Part shown: in pieces, positions 61,753 to 64,000 of the stretch
How the letters are laid out: each line of letters starts with the position of its first letter
Position numbering within the stretch: position 1 is the stretch's first letter
Assembly: GCF_022539665.2 (NCBI RefSeq)
Contig: NC_081332.1
Location: 4,311,884-4,375,883 of the forward strand
Source: Daphnia carinata
Taxonomy: Eukaryota > Arthropoda > Branchiopoda > Diplostraca > Daphniidae
Length of the DNA: 64,000 nt
Direction: 5' to 3'
The notes under the pieces: generated by a model
What the model saw: the letters and a program-made list of their open reading frames with translations, nothing else
What the model was told of the DNA's origin: nothing
Database searches by the model: none
Made by a program: the position numbers and the translations under genes

Positions 61753-63955
61753 TTACTTGGCAATCGTTGCCACTCCTGGATGGCGTGAACTCACAGGAGT
61801 AGATGTAAAAGTTTCTGTCTCAGCGTCCACGTAGCGCGTCCAGTAATCGCTAGGGATGAGCAAAAGCCTCTCCATGGTCTATAAAATAACCCACATGACG
61901 TTACTGCAAATTTGAGACGATGACAATTGAAAAGTTTTACCAAGTGCTGTTTCTTGAGCTGCTTGAGTGCCATCTCCGGGAGTGGATCTGGGCACGAATA
62001 TCCGATGATGGTAGGACCGAATATCTTGGCCAAATTCGTTATTGGCATCTTGCACATTTCAGCTTCTGCGACGCTATTTGACGACGCAAAAATTCGAGCA
62101 ATTCAAACAAGTTGTTAACGAACGAAAACGGAAAAAGTTATACCGCTGAAGATGGAGAATAACGTATGCGAGCGTGTCTCGGTTGGGTTGCGGGAGATCA
62201 GGGATGAGTGAGTACACTGTTGTCTGTACATCCATCTCATCGTTAAGATCAGCGATGCGAACAAAACTGTCCCAGAGCGTGTAGGTGATGAGCGGCTCTT
62301 TAAGCGAGCGGAAGAAAAGCTTCAGAGTCCCAGTTACAACGTGAATATCAATCTGAGACAACGTCGGCTGACCCTTACCACGCAACAAACGTTCCTGTAA
62401 AACGAACATTTGATTACAACATACTAATTCAGTGCTAACTGTAAAGTTACCTTCATGTCCTTAATTTCTTTCTCAGAACCGTTGACACGATAGATGCCAA
62501 CCTCTGTCAAGCCACGACGTTCGATTTCGTTGACACAGTGAATGACCAAGCCGGGAATCATGGGCGACATGTTGGGAGCGTAATCAGCAACTGTACCGAC
62601 GAAGCCCTTGTTAGAAGGCGTTTGAACGGTTGGGACACACGGCATAGGCATACGCGACTTGCAATCCACGTGACAAGTTCCTCGACACTCGATACATTTC
62701 AAGGCAGGCTTCCCAAATTTAATCCTTTAAAACGGGAAAGTTGACTTGTTAGAGAGAACCCTGCCCACTTTTTTTGTAAGACGAAGTACAGGCTTACCGG
62801 TTACCGCATGGAAGACAGTTTTCTGGCTTAATGATTGTTTTCTGGCTAAAGGTGTGCTGCCGTTGATTGATTCGGCCCCCTGAAGCCATGGTGCGCAAAT
62901 ACGCAGTTCCGCCCAGTGTGTGAGTGGAATGAGCCGATGCTGATGGATTAGCACTCGGGCGTCGGATAGCAACGGGTGTCTTACCGTCGGGTAGTTCCCA
63001 TGAAGATTCAATCAAATCTGCATGTTCAAACAAAGAATTAGTTAGCAATGCACGCTCCCAGTTAAAAGATAAAGCAAACACTTGCATTGTGGAGGAGCGT
63101 TTGGTATGATTCCAGGTTCGCTGGAGCTCCGCTTTCTTTGGTTTCTAGGGGTGACATGGCCGTCATCGCTTTCTTTGCCCACGTCGGGGCAATTTTCAAT
63201 AATGGATGTGGCCGTGATTGGACCTCCTTTATTGACAGTTACTGTCGTTGTGGCGATCATGCGTTCATTGCCTGATACTTCCATAATATTCTTTGAGCCA
63301 AAATAGAAAATATATTTATGGCATTAGAAATCAGAAATCGGTGTGAAAACAGTCGTTGTCATACTTCACGGTTAGTTTTGTAGCGTTTTGAGCTGTCGAG
63401 ATTGTAACACATTCCTTCTGATGGCCGTTTTGATCGGGGTGCTCTACTAGAACGCATTACTGACAACTCAAGTTCTTCTTCTGTGCGTTCGGTAGTGAGA
63501 TCGAATGAAGCCAACAGTGAGCCGGTACTGTTCAGCTCGTTGATTGTGTTTAATCTGTCACCAGGCGACTCAAAATTTCCACGTGAATAGCGTCCAGTAT
63601 TGCTAAGCATCGCCAGTTTTTCGCGGGTTTCATCTTTGATATCCTTCTCGGCCGACACTATCTCCCGAACAATGTACAGTTGTTTTTCCTATAACAGCCG
63701 TAATGTGCCATTAACCATTTCAGTATGAGAGGATCCAATTAACACAACCTACCAAAGATTTCTTTTCATCTGATACTTGTTTTCTGACTTTGATTTCATT
63801 TTTAAGTAGAACAGTAGCATGATGGTATTGCAGCTCAAGCTTGGAATTCATTTTGTTGACTTCATTCAACTGATTCTGCATCCGTCTCAGCTCTGCTTCA
63901 GCATCAAGCCATTTCTGACGACCCACTTCCTGGTTCACAGCAAACTTGAGGAACT
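61753..63955 (-). CDS. RACGAP1: Rac GTPase-activating protein 1 (centralspindlin subunit), 5'-partial
   Basis: Centralspindlin GAP (CYK-4/Tumbleweed) acting in cytokinesis. Exons seen: 63955-63753, 63688-63365, 63290-63086, 63017-62798, 62724-62451, 62394-62144, 62073-61941 and 61878-61753; the first coding exon lies beyond the right edge. Order: N-terminal coiled coil (EAELRRMQNQLNEVNKMNSK), a Ser/Arg-rich linker, a C1 zinc domain (HTFSQKTIIKPENCLPCGNR onward with the C-x2-C, H and C ligands), then RhoGAP (GIYRVNGSEKEIKDMK, FFRSLKEPLITYTLW, NRDTLAYVILHLQRV, NLAKIFGPTIIGY). The catalytic arginine is in YRVNG. The intron after 63086 appears to use a GC donor. The final codons AAG TAA overlap a gtaagt word, so a further short exon cannot be excluded. 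Confidence 0.93.
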
Positions 63956-64000
63956 CTAAAAGCGAAAGAAAGAATTGGTTAATGTCAGTAGTTGATCCAT

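Overview
The window is nuclear DNA from a small, intron-rich arthropod genome, most likely a branchiopod crustacean of the Daphnia type. This is inferred from introns of about 55-80 bp, AT-rich intergenic DNA, arthropod-style gene content (a tyrosine decarboxylase with a long tail) and tightly packed head-to-head and tail-to-tail genes. No prokaryotic, viral or rRNA sequence was seen. All gene models were built by hand from reading frames, splice signals and family recall; no search was run.

Layout, left to right: N-myristoyltransferase (-), METTL18 (+), proteasome alpha-3 PSMA3 (+), checkpoint kinase CHEK1 (+), histone H2A.X (-), an unassigned 2.7 kb gap, tyrosine aminotransferase TAT (+), a ZCCHC14-like SAM/CCHC protein (-), complex I assembly factor NDUFAF6 (+), TRAPPC6B (-), a GRIP-domain golgin of the GOLGA4 type (+), complex I 75 kDa subunit NDUFS1 (-), an orphan first-exon-like ORF (+), a TMEM47-like claudin-superfamily protein (+), about 4.5 kb of noncoding DNA, tyrosine decarboxylase Tdc (+), an aldo-keto reductase (-), SSR3/TRAP-gamma (+), a 5.4 kb region holding a very large inverted repeat, TMEM19 (-), ACMSD (+), the mitochondrial Obg-type GTPase GTPBP10 (-), NECAP (+), and the 3' part of RACGAP1 (-), which runs off the right edge.

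Most genes are single-copy housekeeping genes. Several divergent pairs share short putative promoters: NMT/METTL18, ZCCHC14-like/NDUFAF6, TRAPPC6B/golgin, AKR/SSR3, TMEM19/ACMSD and GTPBP10/NECAP. Convergent neighbours have nearly touching 3' ends. NDUFAF6 and TRAPPC6B share one palindromic double poly(A) signal, and CHEK1 and H2A.X probably overlap in their 3' UTRs. Tyrosine metabolism appears twice (TAT, Tdc), complex I twice (NDUFS1, NDUFAF6) and Golgi/secretory transport four times (TRAPPC6B, golgin, SSR3, NECAP).

The least explained region is 47.9-53.3 kb. Two arms of about 2.1 kb lie in inverted orientation around a spacer of about 0.8 kb. Each arm carries a gene-like set of exons and a GC-rich, hairpin-rich module, and the spacer holds three tRNA-like sequences. 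Other points of note are alternative C-termini of Tdc, a one-base frameshift in the golgin, and several introns that appear to use GC donors.
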